A stretch of DNA of 64,000 bases from Clostridium bowmanii (GCF_018861315.1 NZ_JAHLDL010000010.1:62001-126000), one strand, 5' to 3'. Numbered from the stretch's first letter, positions 33,115 to 42,475 are shown. Notes: a model not told the origin generated them from the sequence alone. Program-made: numbers and translations.

Positions 33115-33887
33115 TATATATACTTTTTTATGTGTTTTAAGGCATTTTTTTCGACTCTAGATACCTGTGCTTGTGATATTCCAATTTCATCGGCCACCTC
33201 CATTTGTGTTTTTCCATCGAAGAACCTCATATTTAAAATTACCTTTTCTCTATCTTTTAATTTTTTTAATCCCTCTTTAATTGCTATATTTTCAATCCAA
33301 CTATCATCCGAGTTTTTAGTGTCTCTTATTTGGTCCATCACGTAAATTTCATCTCCACCATCATGATAAATTGGTTGAAATAACGATACAGGATTTTGTA
33401 TAGCATCTAGTGCTAATACCACGTCCTCACGCGGTAGTTCAAGTTCTTTTGCTATTTGAGATATAGTAGGCTCTTTATTGTCTTGATTTACCAATCTATC
33501 TCTAACTTGTAATGCTCGATATGCAATATCCCTTATTGACCTACTAACTCTTATAGAGTTATCATCCCTTAAGTATCTTCTAATTTCTCCAATAATCATA
33601 GGAACTGCATATGTAGAAAATCTAAGATTTAGACTTAAATCAAAATTATCAATGGATTTCATTAAACCAATACACCCTACCTGAAATAAATCATCTACAT
33701 CTGCACCTCTATTATTAAAACGCTTAATAACACTTAAAACTAGCCTTAAGTTTCCTTCAATAAATTTTTCTCTACACCCATTCTCGCCATTTTTTATCCT
33801 AAGTAGTAACTCTTTCTTTTCTTTTTCTTTCATTACAGGTAATTTTGAAGTATTTACTCCACATATTTCTACTTTGTTGAACATCAT
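33114..33887 (-). CDS. Sigma-G-like sporulation sigma factor
   Basis: 257 residues. The N-terminus MFNKVEICGVNTSKLPV is the hallmark of sigma-G, the late forespore sigma factor. Region 2 (NLRLVLSVIKRFNNRGADVD, DLFQVGCIGLMKSIDNFD), region 3 and region 4 (TQMEVADEIGISQAQVSRVE) are intact. In Clostridium sigG normally follows spoIIGA-sigE; neither is adjacent here, so this is probably a second sigG. It would read SASP and other forespore genes, and a SASP gene and a SASP scar lie within 8 kb on the same strand. Confidence 0.92.
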   Translation of the reverse strand: MMFNKVEICGVNTSKLPVMKEKEKKELLLRIKNGENGCREKFIEGNLRLVLSVIKRFNNRGADVDDLFQVGCIGLMKSIDNFDLSLNLRFSTYAVPMIIGEIRRYLRDDNSIRVSRSIRDIAYRALQVRDRLVNQDNKEPTISQIAKELELPREDVVLALDAIQNPVSLFQPIYHDGGDEIYVMDQIRDTKNSDDSWIENIAIKEGLKKLKDREKVILNMRFFDGKTQMEVADEIGISQAQVSRVEKNALKHIKKYI

Positions 33888-34262
33888 AATAAGGTCATCA
33901 TCCCTTTCAAAGTAATCGTCTTAAAATTATGTCCTTAAGATTTCTCTTTTATACTACAGACAACCCTTACACAATTTTATTAATTTCATCTTTTCAATTG
34001 TTAATGTACTTTTCATTTATATTTTGGTTTATAAATGTACTGAATTAAATATTACTTAATCTTAATAATTATTGATGTTGTGTAGTATTAGCCCCTATAC
34101 TATTATGTGAAACACCCACCCTATTACATATTCAGTATATTAATATACCTTTTCGTGGGGATAAATAAAAATACCCAACTCTATTATTATAATTGCCATT
34201 ATATGTAATAAATGATAAAATATACAAATAAGGTAAAAATACATATTAATGGAGGTAAAACT
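33888..34262. other. Intergenic region between divergent genes
   Basis: AT-rich; it must hold the promoter of the sigma-G-like gene (minus) and of the WG-repeat gene (plus). No confident box or structure was seen. The WG gene has a clear GGAGGT site at 34252-34257. Confidence 0.5.
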
Positions 34263-35237
34263 ATGAGAAAAGAAAAGAGGACTATGATTATATTGTTAGT
34301 AATATACTTTGCACTAGTAGCATGCATAAATACAGTATCTGTATATGCAAAAACTGAAAAAGAAAAATATAATATGGTATGGTTACATAAAAATTATGAA
34401 ATTGAGAATCCATATTGTTTCAATGAAGGGTTAGCAAGAGTGAAATTAAAGGATAAATATGGATATATAGATAAGACAGAAAAAGCGGTAATAGCCTTAA
34501 AATATGATTATGCTGGATCTTTTAGCGAAGGGCTTGCAGCTGTTAAAATATCAGGAAAATATGGATATATAGATAAAACGGACAATGAAATAATAGCTCA
34601 CCAATATGATGTTGCAGGAGAATTTAGTGATGGTATAGCTATAGTAGGTATTAAGAGGTATACAAATGCAGAATCTATATTTGTGAATATTGATACAACC
34701 TATGGATTAATAGATAAACATGGTAATGAAATAGCACCTATGAAATATGAAGAAATATCTTCTTTTACTGAAGGGATAGCAACAGTGAAGTTGGACGATA
34801 AATATGGATATATTGATAAAACAGGCAACGTAGTTATACCTTTAAAATATCGTTATGTAGAGCCTTTTAGCGAAGGTCGAGCTCTTGTAGCTCTTCAACC
34901 CAGCAAAGATAAACCCTTTAAATATGGATATATAGATAAAACAGGTAAAGTAGTTATTCCTTTAAAATATGATCATGCTCAATCTTTTAGTGAAGGTTTT
35001 GCGGTTATTGGATTTCAGAATATTGAAGGAGCTGAACTTAAATATGGATATATAGATAAAACAGGCAAAGTAGTTATTCCTTTAAAATATGATTATGCTG
35101 AATCTTTTAGTGAAGGTCTTGCTACTATTTTGATTGAAACTCGTGATAAGGAAGGTTATCCTATTTACAAACCATGTTATATAGATAAAAAAGGGAATAT
35201 AACCATACCTGTTGACAAATACGTGTATCTAAACTAA
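34263..35237 (+). CDS. Secreted WG-repeat protein
   Basis: 324 residues from ATG 34263, chosen for its GGAGGT site; an in-frame ATG at 34212 lacks one. Signal peptide or N-terminal anchor (about 8-27). The rest is about seven tandem repeats of the WG/KWG type (YGYIDKTGKVVIPLKYD, FSEGLAAVK), each about 35-45 residues, forming a beta-propeller or solenoid. Several repeats are nearly identical at DNA level, so recent internal duplication is likely. Such proteins are cell-surface or exported; the function is unknown. Confidence 0.88.
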   Translation: MRKEKRTMIILLVIYFALVACINTVSVYAKTEKEKYNMVWLHKNYEIENPYCFNEGLARVKLKDKYGYIDKTEKAVIALKYDYAGSFSEGLAAVKISGKYGYIDKTDNEIIAHQYDVAGEFSDGIAIVGIKRYTNAESIFVNIDTTYGLIDKHGNEIAPMKYEEISSFTEGIATVKLDDKYGYIDKTGNVVIPLKYRYVEPFSEGRALVALQPSKDKPFKYGYIDKTGKVVIPLKYDHAQSFSEGFAVIGFQNIEGAELKYGYIDKTGKVVIPLKYDYAESFSEGLATILIETRDKEGYPIYKPCYIDKKGNITIPVDKYVYLN

Positions 35238-35362
35238 AAAATTTACATCAACTTCTTTATATTTTCATACAAATTTTATTATGATACATTTAAAGGTACA
35301 AGTTAATATGATATGTTAAATTGAAATAAATATTTTTAATAAATGAACAATAGCATCAAAGT

Positions 35363-35394
35363 GAAAGTAACACAATTGCTATTATGTTACTTTC
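35363..35394. terminator. Hairpin between convergent genes
   Basis: GAAAGTAACA / TGTTACTTTC, perfect ten-base arms, 12-base loop, between the WG gene and crcB, which converge. There is no T tract, so terminator function is uncertain. Confidence 0.45.
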
Positions 35395-35444
35395 AGAGCA
35401 TTAAAGTCTGAAATATGTATATGTAAATTATTTCTCCTCCTCTT

Positions 35445-35798
35445 TTATAAGTTACCTATTTTGCTTCCTACCCAATATCCTCCTAAACCTAATATTACTG
35501 AGCATAAAATATATATGAAAGCATTCAGTGTTTCTTTTTCTTGAAATAGATTAAATCCTTCATACATAAATGTTGAAAATGTTGTGTATGCACCTAAAAA
35601 ACCATCTCCAAGTAGTAACATTATATTACTACTAACACCAATTGTACTAACGATACCTAAGAATGTTGCCCCTGTAATATTTATTATAAAAGTTCCTATT
35701 GGAAAAGAGTGTTTTGATTTTCCACTTATAAATTTACCAAGACTATACCGTACCAAACTCCCAGCTGCTCCACCAACTGCAACTAACACATATGTCAT
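35445..35798 (-). CDS. crcB: Fluoride channel CrcB/Fluc, subunit 1
   Basis: 117 residues, four membrane helices. Family motifs: GGAAGSLVRYSLGKF at the N-terminus, the pore Asn in FIINITGATFLG, and DGFLGAYTTFSTFMYE, which includes the central Na+ and the phenylalanine box. The channel exports fluoride passively as an antiparallel dimer. It follows a second crcB by 30 bases; in such pairs the two proteins usually form a heterodimer with fixed opposite topology. No fluoride riboswitch was found upstream. Confidence 0.93.
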   Translation of the reverse strand: MTYVLVAVGGAAGSLVRYSLGKFISGKSKHSFPIGTFIINITGATFLGIVSTIGVSSNIMLLLGDGFLGAYTTFSTFMYEGFNLFQEKETLNAFIYILCSVILGLGGYWVGSKIGNL

Positions 35799-35828
35799 TT
35801 AGCTAACCTCCTATGTCTCTTCTTCTGG

Positions 35829-36245
35829 TTACACATTATTAGAGCCATTATGGTTACTTATGTATTTTGCAACGACTTCTCTTCCGAGTACTACTCCAAA
35901 GTAAGCAGCAGCAAGCCCCATCATTATTGAAAACCCAACGTAGGATATAGAAGAATAGTAATTGCCTTGCTCCATAAGATTTACAACTTCTTTACATAGT
36001 GTGGAAAAGGTTGTGTATGCACCTAAAAATCCAGTAGTGATTCCTAATTTCATATCAGCATCTAACTCAAAAACTTTAAAAGTAAGGGTAAGTATAAGTG
36101 TTAATAAAAAAGCACCAGAAACATTAAGTATTAATGTATTTATTGGTATAACTCCTTTATAAGAGACTATATGTATATTTTTAATTATATACCTCAATAT
36201 TGCTCCAAGCATTCCACCTATAGCAATAAAAGTGTATTTTCTCAT
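35829..36245 (-). CDS. crcB: Fluoride channel CrcB/Fluc, subunit 2
   Basis: 138 residues, four membrane helices; motifs GGMLGAILRYIIKN, LILNVSGAFLL and TTGFLGAYTTFSTLCKE. Partner of the gene at 35445-35798. The C-terminal tail is about 15 residues longer than that of its partner. Upstream sequence is occupied within 70 bases by the remnant of another locus, so the original control region may have been lost. Confidence 0.93.
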   Translation of the reverse strand: MRKYTFIAIGGMLGAILRYIIKNIHIVSYKGVIPINTLILNVSGAFLLTLILTLTFKVFELDADMKLGITTGFLGAYTTFSTLCKEVVNLMEQGNYYSSISYVGFSIMMGLAAAYFGVVLGREVVAKYISNHNGSNNV

Positions 36246-36313
36246 ATGTATTTCACTTCCTCAACATATCTAGTGTATCACAGGCTACACCGATTATCTT
36301 TTTTCATCTAATC

Positions 36314-36466
36314 TTATAGTTCTTTTACAAATCTCCATGGTTTTAGCATACATTTTATCGTCTATAGAAATTCTGTATATCTCATCTAGCTTATCAATTA
36401 CTATATCACTTTTCCCTGTATTTTCAAGGAAATTGCTATAATCTAAAAGAAGATCAATCTCTGCGT
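36314..36466 (-). pseudogene. Remnant of a second TPR-GGDEF gene
   Basis: 153 bases match codons inside the TPR region of the diguanylate cyclase at 3655-3807 (over 90% identity). The match then jumps to the sequence upstream of that gene (36467-36590 against about 4637-4750). About 830 bases, including the start codon, are missing; both ends of the gap in the intact copy carry CGTAAA, so the deletion could have used this short homology. GAF and GGDEF domains are absent here. Confidence 0.85.
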
Positions 36467-36473
36467 GAATCAT

Positions 36474-36614
36474 TTAAGTGGTATAAATGTCCCCATATAT
36501 TTTACATAATTCACTTAGTTTATATTGTTCTACGTATACTCCATAAATCCCTTTTTTACACCAAAATATTTTTTTAGAATTAATTGAGTTTATTATCTTG
36601 AGTCTATGCACCAC
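36474..36614 (-). pseudogene. C-terminal coding fragment, second copy
   Basis: Open stretch ending KKGIYGVYVEQYKLSELC and a few more residues, then TAA; same frame as the fragment at 4645-4743. Here the frame extends further upstream (VVHRLKIINSINSKKIFW). Family not recognised. Confidence 0.3.
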
Positions 36615-36891
36615 CGCATTGGTATGTTCCCTTTATTTGAGTAGCTGTCTTTACCCCGTTGTTGCTCCTAAGGTATCAATATAGCACACACCTACTTCTG
36701 CAAGGATAGCTTTAGTTAATGCTTTAATAATCCCACTTCTTTTACTATCAAAAACATTATTATCATTGCCTTCTAATATCTAAAGCTATAGCTCTACCTA
36801 AATTTAAAACATCATTAGATTCCTTTCTTCCATTGTATAAGGCCCCGCTATCTTCTCCACCATGTCCATAATCAAAACATAACTTAACCAT
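36604..36891 (-). pseudogene. N-acetylmuramoyl-L-alanine amidase, internally deleted
   Basis: The ATG at 36891 has an AGGAGG site and reads MVKLCFDYGHGGEDSGALYN, the zinc-binding His/Glu start of Amidase_3 enzymes, but the frame stops after ALDIRRQ. Downstream, other frames carry NNVFDSKRSGIIKALTKAIL and VKTATQIKGTYQCGGA, the end of the catalytic domain and linker of endolysin-like amidases. The middle, including the catalytic Glu region, is missing. It may derive from a prophage lysis gene or a sporulation amidase. Confidence 0.7.
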
Positions 36892-36940
36892 TATTCTCTT
36901 CCTCCTTATTATATTCCTTATTTAAATGTTTAAGTAGAAA

Positions 36941-36965
36941 AGTAGTGCCCTTGCAGGCACTATTT
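36941..36965. terminator. Hairpin before the amidase remnant
   Basis: AGTAGTGCC / GGCACTATT with a seven-base loop, TTTT on both sides. It would end a transcript of the small fragment further upstream or isolate the amidase remnant. Confidence 0.5.
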
Positions 36966-36967
36966 TC

Positions 36968-37027
36968 CTAAGCTAATTCAAAAGTATTAGTCTCTGTAGT
37001 AACTACCTTGGCATCTTTCTTGCCCAC
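36968..37027 (-). pseudogene. Short C-terminal coding fragment
   Basis: Twenty codons reading KKDAKVVTTETNTFELA, stop. Possibly the end of a small phage-type protein like those found beside endolysins; too short to name. Confidence 0.2.
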
Positions 37028-37153
37028 TTTTTTTATCTAGATTACACTTGAATATAACAATTTATAATTATTGTTTTGGGTTACCTTATATAACTGTAAC
37101 AATAAGTAACCAAATTATCTTATGTCATCACTAGAAATTAGATTCTATATTCG

Positions 37154-37210
37154 TTATCTTTCGACATAAATCACCAGAAATCACCAGATAGCAGGTTACA
37201 TAGGGAGGGA
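37154..37210. repeat. Dispersed repeat, copy 2 (partner at 25395-25437)
   Basis: Shares TTCGACATAAA and CACCAGATAGCAGGTTAC with the other copy and carries an extra TCACCAGAAA, which is itself a near-duplicate of the next ten bases. The rest of 37028-37256 holds nothing else I recognise. Confidence 0.55.
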
Positions 37211-37256
37211 TTTATTCCTGAGCTTCTAACAATCATATGGAACATTTATTTTTAAA

Positions 37257-37282
37257 TTAAGTATAATAAAAATTATACTTAA
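37257..37282. promoter_or_regulatory. Palindrome upstream of the glycosyltransferase gene
   Basis: TTAAGTATAAT, AAAA-type centre, ATTATACTTAA: perfect 11-base arms about 80 bases before the gene. CTAAGTATA / TATACTTAG occurs again around its stop codon (38525-38550). It could be an operator; no regulator is nearby. Confidence 0.4.
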
Positions 37283-37359
37283 TTATATTCTTTAAGTACT
37301 AAACCAAGAATTCTTATACAGATTAGTATAACTGTAATAAAATAAAAAGGAGAAAAAAT

Positions 37360-38550
37360 ATGGTGAAAATATTAATAATAAATGTTCCATTTCATGGACA
37401 TGTAAATCCAACAATTGCAATTACAAAAGAACTTGTTGATAGAGGATATAAAGTAACATATTTAATTTCAGAAGAATTTAGAGAAGAAATAGCACTTACT
37501 GGTGCAAGCATTATGCTTTATGATTACAACGAAAAATTAGCAATGTCATTGAAAGGTATGCGATTAACTATGAGTAAGATTTATGAAACTGCACTACGTA
37601 TTGGTAAAAATTATGATTTGATTATTTATGAATTCATGTTTTTCATGGGAAAACATCTAGGTGATACTTTAAAAAAACCAACAATACGATTAATTTCAAT
37701 GTTTGCATTTAATAAAAACACCATTAATCCTAAAAACTCTGGTAAATCGTCGTTTAAGTTCAAATTAATTCAAAATAAACTGGCAAGAAAAATATTTACG
37801 CAGTTAATAATTGGCGAGGAAAAAGTCAAAAATAATGATATATTGACGGAAGTATTGGAAAATGTACCCGAACTAAATATAGTTTTTACTTCACGTAAAT
37901 TTCAGATTCATAGTGAACAATTTCAACGTGCGAGGTATAAATTTATTGGCCCATCTATCATTAAAAGGGCAGAAAAAAATAACATTCCACTAAATAAGTT
38001 AAAAGAAAAAGTAATTTATATTTCTTTAGGTACTCTATTTAATAAATCATTAAACTTTTTTCAAATTTGTTTAAAAGCCTTTAGTGATGTTGATATGTCA
38101 ATAATTATGTCAATAGGTAAAAATGTAAACATAAAGGATCTTGGAACCATTCCAGATAACTTTCTAGTATATCAAGTTGTTCCTCAATTAGATGTTCTTA
38201 AACGTACAAATGTTTTTATTACTCATGGGGGAATGAATAGTGCAAATGAAGCAATTTATTATGGAGTTCCAGTTATTACTATACCCCAATTCGCTGATCA
38301 GCCTGCTGTCGCTAGAAGATTAGAAGAATTAGGACTAGGAATAGTAATTGACAAAAAAAATGTTTCAGTTGAAACTTTAAAAAAAGCATTAAATGATGTT
38401 CTTAACAATTCAATGTATAAAGAAAACATGAAAATAATGAGCGAAGATATGATAAACTGTGGCGGCTATAAAGCTGCTACTACTGAAATAGAAAAATATA
38501 TTGGTCTAAACTTTAGCATAGGTACTAAGTATAATACTTACTATACTTAG
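37360..38550 (+). CDS. MGT-family (UGT-like) glycosyltransferase
   Basis: 396 residues, GT-B fold. N-terminal acceptor half begins ILIINVPFHGHVNPTIAITK with the catalytic His region; the donor half has YISLGTLFN and the nucleotide-sugar signature THGGMNSANEAIYYGVPVIT then PQFADQPAVARR. The family (GT1) transfers glucose from UDP-glucose to macrolides, flavonoids or other small molecules, giving resistance or detoxification. It is monocistronic with AAAAGGAG before the ATG. Substrate unknown. Confidence 0.9.
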   Translation: MVKILIINVPFHGHVNPTIAITKELVDRGYKVTYLISEEFREEIALTGASIMLYDYNEKLAMSLKGMRLTMSKIYETALRIGKNYDLIIYEFMFFMGKHLGDTLKKPTIRLISMFAFNKNTINPKNSGKSSFKFKLIQNKLARKIFTQLIIGEEKVKNNDILTEVLENVPELNIVFTSRKFQIHSEQFQRARYKFIGPSIIKRAEKNNIPLNKLKEKVIYISLGTLFNKSLNFFQICLKAFSDVDMSIIMSIGKNVNIKDLGTIPDNFLVYQVVPQLDVLKRTNVFITHGGMNSANEAIYYGVPVITIPQFADQPAVARRLEELGLGIVIDKKNVSVETLKKALNDVLNNSMYKENMKIMSEDMINCGGYKAATTEIEKYIGLNFSIGTKYNTYYT

Positions 38551-38672
38551 TATGTATTTATAATAATTTCTTCCCTATAGGATGGCCAGAATGGTGCCAA
38601 ATATGTTGTACAAATCTATATGCTTTAAACAATATAACTTATAGTGTAATCTCACTCTTTATATTTCCATTA

Positions 38673-40124
38673 TTATAATTTTCTAGTAGCCAGTTCTATT
38701 ACTTTATATGCTCCGTTGTAAAGACCTATTTTGTTTGCTTTTATTATATTATTACAAAGCATTGTAAGTATTTCATCACCGTTTATCATTAAATGAAGCA
38801 TTTGCAATGTTTTACCAAAAGTTTCACATTCTATTGTACCATCCCCCACTTCTGAAGCTCTTACAGCGCCCCAAGCTTCATGTCCACCGACTCTTTTTAT
38901 AAGTAGCTTTGGTACTGGGTAAAAAGCAAGTTCACTTGGTTTTGTTATAAGAATATCACAAGATCTCATAAGAAAATTTGAACTATACACTGCAGCAAAT
39001 ATGTCTTCATTATAAAAAGCATGTATTCCGCTTATCTCATTATCAAGAGCCATTTTGGCAAAATCACAGGTTTTACTCCAATCATTAAAATAGTTCAGAG
39101 ATATTGATGATAACTCAGGAATTTCTTCGCATAGTCCCTCCCAAACATCCTTGTGATCTCCTACATTAATATAAATAGCCACCCTTTTTTCTTTTACATG
39201 CGGCATTAAGTTTTGTATTATTTTTGCAAAAATCTCCTTTTGTGCTCCTGCACCACCAACCGTAAGAAGAATCCTCTTAGTTTCATTGTTTTTAATTCGA
39301 TCAAGTCTTTTTTCGCAGTCACCATCTAAATTTATTACTAATTCATGATCAATATAATGACCTACTTCATATATTTGCTTATCCGGTATTGGTTTAAGTA
39401 TCTTTTTACCATCCATTCCCTTAAGTGTTTTATATCCTAAAAAAGCTGAGGGAGTCTGAACCGTATGAATTGAACCTTCCGCAAGATGAAGCGCCATAGG
39501 CCAATTGTCTGGAATCACATTTACAACCTTTTTCATTCCAGCATGTATAGCCGCTTGTGCAGGCCAGACATGAGTTGCTATAAAAGGCATATTCTTTGGA
39601 AGTTCTTTGAAAATTGGGGTCATTAACTCGGAAATCTTTTGATCCATAGCATTGTAGGATAATTTTCTAAAGCCCTCTGAGTTAAGCGGTTCCCAATAAA
39701 GCTTATTAAAAATAGGATATTTTTGTGACCATCTAGATCCCATAGAATACAGGGAATTAAGGTGTGCAATTACCTTTCCTCCTGTAGTCTCACTGTATGA
39801 GTTTAGGTCAAACCAATAAGGTGTATACCCCATTGAATAGGCAGCAGAAGCTATTGCCATAGATATTCTATAATGTCCAAAACCCATTCTGATATTACCA
39901 ATAATAATCCCTTTATCAGTATTAATACTTTCAGTACCCTCTGTAGTTACAATATTTTTTATACCAATGAAAGGTGATAAAGTTGCATTATCAGAAACAC
40001 TCAAATGGTATACACTGTTTGAATCGTCACCAAATTTTTTAATATGTTTCTTTTTTGCTCTTACAGCCTTATTGTAGACTTTATCTGAAATTTCATTACC
40101 GAAAATATTCTTTGATCTTTCCAT
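38673..40124 (-). CDS. GT-B-like protein of unknown function beside a galactosidase remnant
   Basis: 483 residues, cytoplasmic. It resembles MurG/MGDG-synthase-type GT-B proteins: GNIRMGFGHYRISMAIASAA (N-terminal glycine loop), VIPDNWPMALHLAEG, a second Rossmann start RILLTVGGAGAQKEIFAKI and the loop ITKPSELAFYPVPKLLIKRV. GGHEAWGAVRASEVGDGTIE would be the donor-site region. I do not know an assigned function. It starts one base after the alpha-galactosidase remnant's stop, so it was translated with it in a sugar operon; a glycosyltransferase or a sugar phosphorylase-like role is possible. Confidence 0.65.
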   Translation of the reverse strand: MERSKNIFGNEISDKVYNKAVRAKKKHIKKFGDDSNSVYHLSVSDNATLSPFIGIKNIVTTEGTESINTDKGIIIGNIRMGFGHYRISMAIASAAYSMGYTPYWFDLNSYSETTGGKVIAHLNSLYSMGSRWSQKYPIFNKLYWEPLNSEGFRKLSYNAMDQKISELMTPIFKELPKNMPFIATHVWPAQAAIHAGMKKVVNVIPDNWPMALHLAEGSIHTVQTPSAFLGYKTLKGMDGKKILKPIPDKQIYEVGHYIDHELVINLDGDCEKRLDRIKNNETKRILLTVGGAGAQKEIFAKIIQNLMPHVKEKRVAIYINVGDHKDVWEGLCEEIPELSSISLNYFNDWSKTCDFAKMALDNEISGIHAFYNEDIFAAVYSSNFLMRSCDILITKPSELAFYPVPKLLIKRVGGHEAWGAVRASEVGDGTIECETFGKTLQMLHLMINGDEILTMLCNNIIKANKIGLYNGAYKVIELATRKL

Positions 40125-41051
40125 TTATAAGTCCCCCTTTATAACAAATACTCTACTCTCATAAGGCTTTAACTTTAATGTTTTTTCTGTTAGTGTATCT
40201 GGATTTTCCTTGTCAAAATAGTGCTCTTTAAGTACACTAAATTTATTATTATAGCTTATATTTTTATTTTTAAAATTTATAATTGCTAAATATCTGCTTT
40301 CATCTTGCGAATACATAACTTCAACAAGTCCATTTCTAAAGGACTCTACACTTTGTATTTTCTTTTCTTTTAAATTCATTATATTATCAAACATCAAATG
40401 CTTTTTACTATCATATTTTTTTATATTATCTGATGTAAAAAGCAAACTACCAAAAATATGGTTTACTGTAAAAAGTGTTTGTCTTTGTGTTTCAGATAGC
40501 ATTATATTATCCTCTCTAAGTAAAAATACATCGGGGTCATTCAAAAAGGCTCTTCCATTAAGCTGTCTTGTGCCTATGGCATTCCCTAGAGCATATAATG
40601 TAGATATCCGCTCCCTGTGAAGCATTCTCATAAAGACTTTATCATTCCAGTCAAGCCCTACATCGCAACCAATTCTACAATAATCCACTAGTCCAAAAGA
40701 AGGACCAAGCGGTACTCCACAACCAAGTATAAGTTTATCCCCCACACATTCACGTAGAAACTCCATGGCCTCCGTCATAATTTGACCCCTTGTTTTAGTT
40801 TTACTTGGAACAAGGCAAACCGCATACAAAAAATCAAGTTTTACCATATCATAGCCCCACTCATCAAGCACTACTGAAAACACGCTCTTAATATACTCTC
40901 TTACCTCTGGGTTATATATATCAAGTGCGTAAAATCTACTCCAATTGCTTCCAGAAAGCGCAAGTTCACCATGACTATCTTTTAAAATCCAGTGTTTTTT
41001 TTCTTTGAAAATCTTAGAATTTCTATCACCTCTCTCATTAGATTCCCCCAC
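40125..41051 (-). pseudogene. Alpha-galactosidase (GH36/melibiase type), 5' part missing
   Basis: 308 codons from a GTG without ribosome-binding site; an in-frame TAA lies 10 codons upstream. It covers the later TIM-barrel strands: nucleophile Asp in MVKLDFLYA, acid/base Asp in RIGCDVGLDW, and the C-terminal beta domain (LKPYESRVFVIKG). Intact relatives are about 600-700 residues and begin with a beta-sandwich and the first barrel strands, all absent here. The 5' part was probably lost in the deletion that brought it within 38 bases of the transporter gene. Likely inactive. Confidence 0.75.
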
Positions 41052-41089
41052 TAAATCTGGCAGGGGAATTTATAATTTTTTTAATGAAA

Positions 41090-42475
41090 TTACATATTCT
41101 TATTATTCAAATCGTAAGCTTTAACCTCTGATGTAATACCACTTAGTATCTTTTCTTCATTGTACATAAGAAGAAGCACAAGCCCCACAACACAGAATCC
41201 AGCAGCAAAAACTCCAGTTAAACGTATTCCTATTTCATTGCTACCATTTCTCTTTAAAAGAAGCAATGCACTTAATATAAGCATTGAAAGTGTCTGTCCT
41301 ACCTTTGACATAAATGTACGTGTGCCAAAAAACATTCCTTCCCTTCTTATACCTGTTTTTCTAGCATCATATTCTGCAATATCTGCAATAACTACATTTG
41401 GAAGTATACCAAAAATAGCCATTGGTATCGCCGCTAAAACTACTAATAAATAAGCTTGTATTTGATTTGATATTGGAAGTTTACCAAGAAATGCACCATA
41501 TATATAAACAGCAATAAACATACAAAAGGCAACAACTAGTAACTTTTTCTTTCCGAATTTTTTAGCTATTATATTAATTGGAACATAGAATAAGAATGAA
41601 CCTACCCCTAGAAGTATAAATAAGGTTCCAAACATTGTATCAGGAAGCCTTAGTAATACAGTTACATAGTATAATAGTGAAGCTTGAAATGTGGTAATAG
41701 CAATCCAATATACTAAATCCGAAAAAACAAATACTGTAAACTCTCTATTTCTAAAGGTAGCTTTAATTGAATCTATCATTTTAAGTTCTGAAGGAACTGA
41801 TTCACAATATCTCTTTTCATCAATTGTAAATACAGGCACCAAAAGAAAAATAAGTCCTATGAAAGCAAGTATGGATAGTGCTAATCTCATTGAAGTTTCC
41901 ATGCTATAACCCATTTTTAAAAATATGTTCCATAATTGAGGTGCTTGAGATGCAACCGCTGCACCTAAAAACCAAGTAACAGATATAAAAGTAGAAAGGT
42001 TTAGTCTTTCCTCTGGTGTATGACCAAGTTCAGATAGGAGAGCGAAAAAAGGTGTTACGTACATAGTTAAGAATAAATAAAACAAAAGTAGTACAACTGT
42101 AAGAAAAATTGCATTAATGGGACTCTCTCCTTTTACTGGTGACCAGAACATTAGAACTGTACATACAGCAAATGGTATAGCAGCCTTTTGCATAAAGGAA
42201 ATTCTTCTACCTTTTTTTGATTTACTTCTGTCACTTAATGTTGCAATCCAGGGGTCTGTTACCGCATCGAAAAATCTTCCAAGCATTGTGATTAATCCTA
42301 TTACTGTTAAAAATCCCAGGAACACTACCTGCGGAATCACTGTCATAATACCTGATTCTTTAGTTGGTATATAATAGAAAATCAAATATGAACCTACGAT
42401 ACCTGATAATAAAGACCAACCAAATTGACCTAATGAGTAAGCGATTTGTTTAGATAATGGTAATTTTTCTTTCAT
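41090..42475 (-). CDS. GPH-family sugar:cation symporter (MelB/XynP-like)
   Basis: 461 residues, 12 membrane segments, no signal peptide. The family motifs are visible: GRFFDAVTDPWIATLSDRS (cytoplasmic loop with the cation-site Asp) and IADIAEYDARKTGIRREGMF. GPH symporters import melibiose, raffinose, xylosides or glucuronides with Na+ or H+. With an alpha-galactosidase remnant downstream, an alpha-galactoside is the most likely substrate. TetR lies directly upstream, so the operon is probably repressed by it. Confidence 0.9.
   Translation of the reverse strand: MKEKLPLSKQIAYSLGQFGWSLLSGIVGSYLIFYYIPTKESGIMTVIPQVVFLGFLTVIGLITMLGRFFDAVTDPWIATLSDRSKSKKGRRISFMQKAAIPFAVCTVLMFWSPVKGESPINAIFLTVVLLLFYLFLTMYVTPFFALLSELGHTPEERLNLSTFISVTWFLGAAVASQAPQLWNIFLKMGYSMETSMRLALSILAFIGLIFLLVPVFTIDEKRYCESVPSELKMIDSIKATFRNREFTVFVFSDLVYWIAITTFQASLLYYVTVLLRLPDTMFGTLFILLGVGSFLFYVPINIIAKKFGKKKLLVVAFCMFIAVYIYGAFLGKLPISNQIQAYLLVVLAAIPMAIFGILPNVVIADIAEYDARKTGIRREGMFFGTRTFMSKVGQTLSMLILSALLLLKRNGSNEIGIRLTGVFAAGFCVVGLVLLLMYNEEKILSGITSEVKAYDLNNKNM

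Noticed and set aside
34390-35200. Direct DNA repeats in the WG gene as a tandem-repeat array
   Set aside because: They are explained by the repeated WG protein motif in one reading frame.
36246-36313. Fluoride riboswitch before the crcB pair
   Set aside because: Only about 70 bases separate the gene from the cyclase remnant and they lack the conserved crcB-motif core; no pseudoknot pattern could be drawn.
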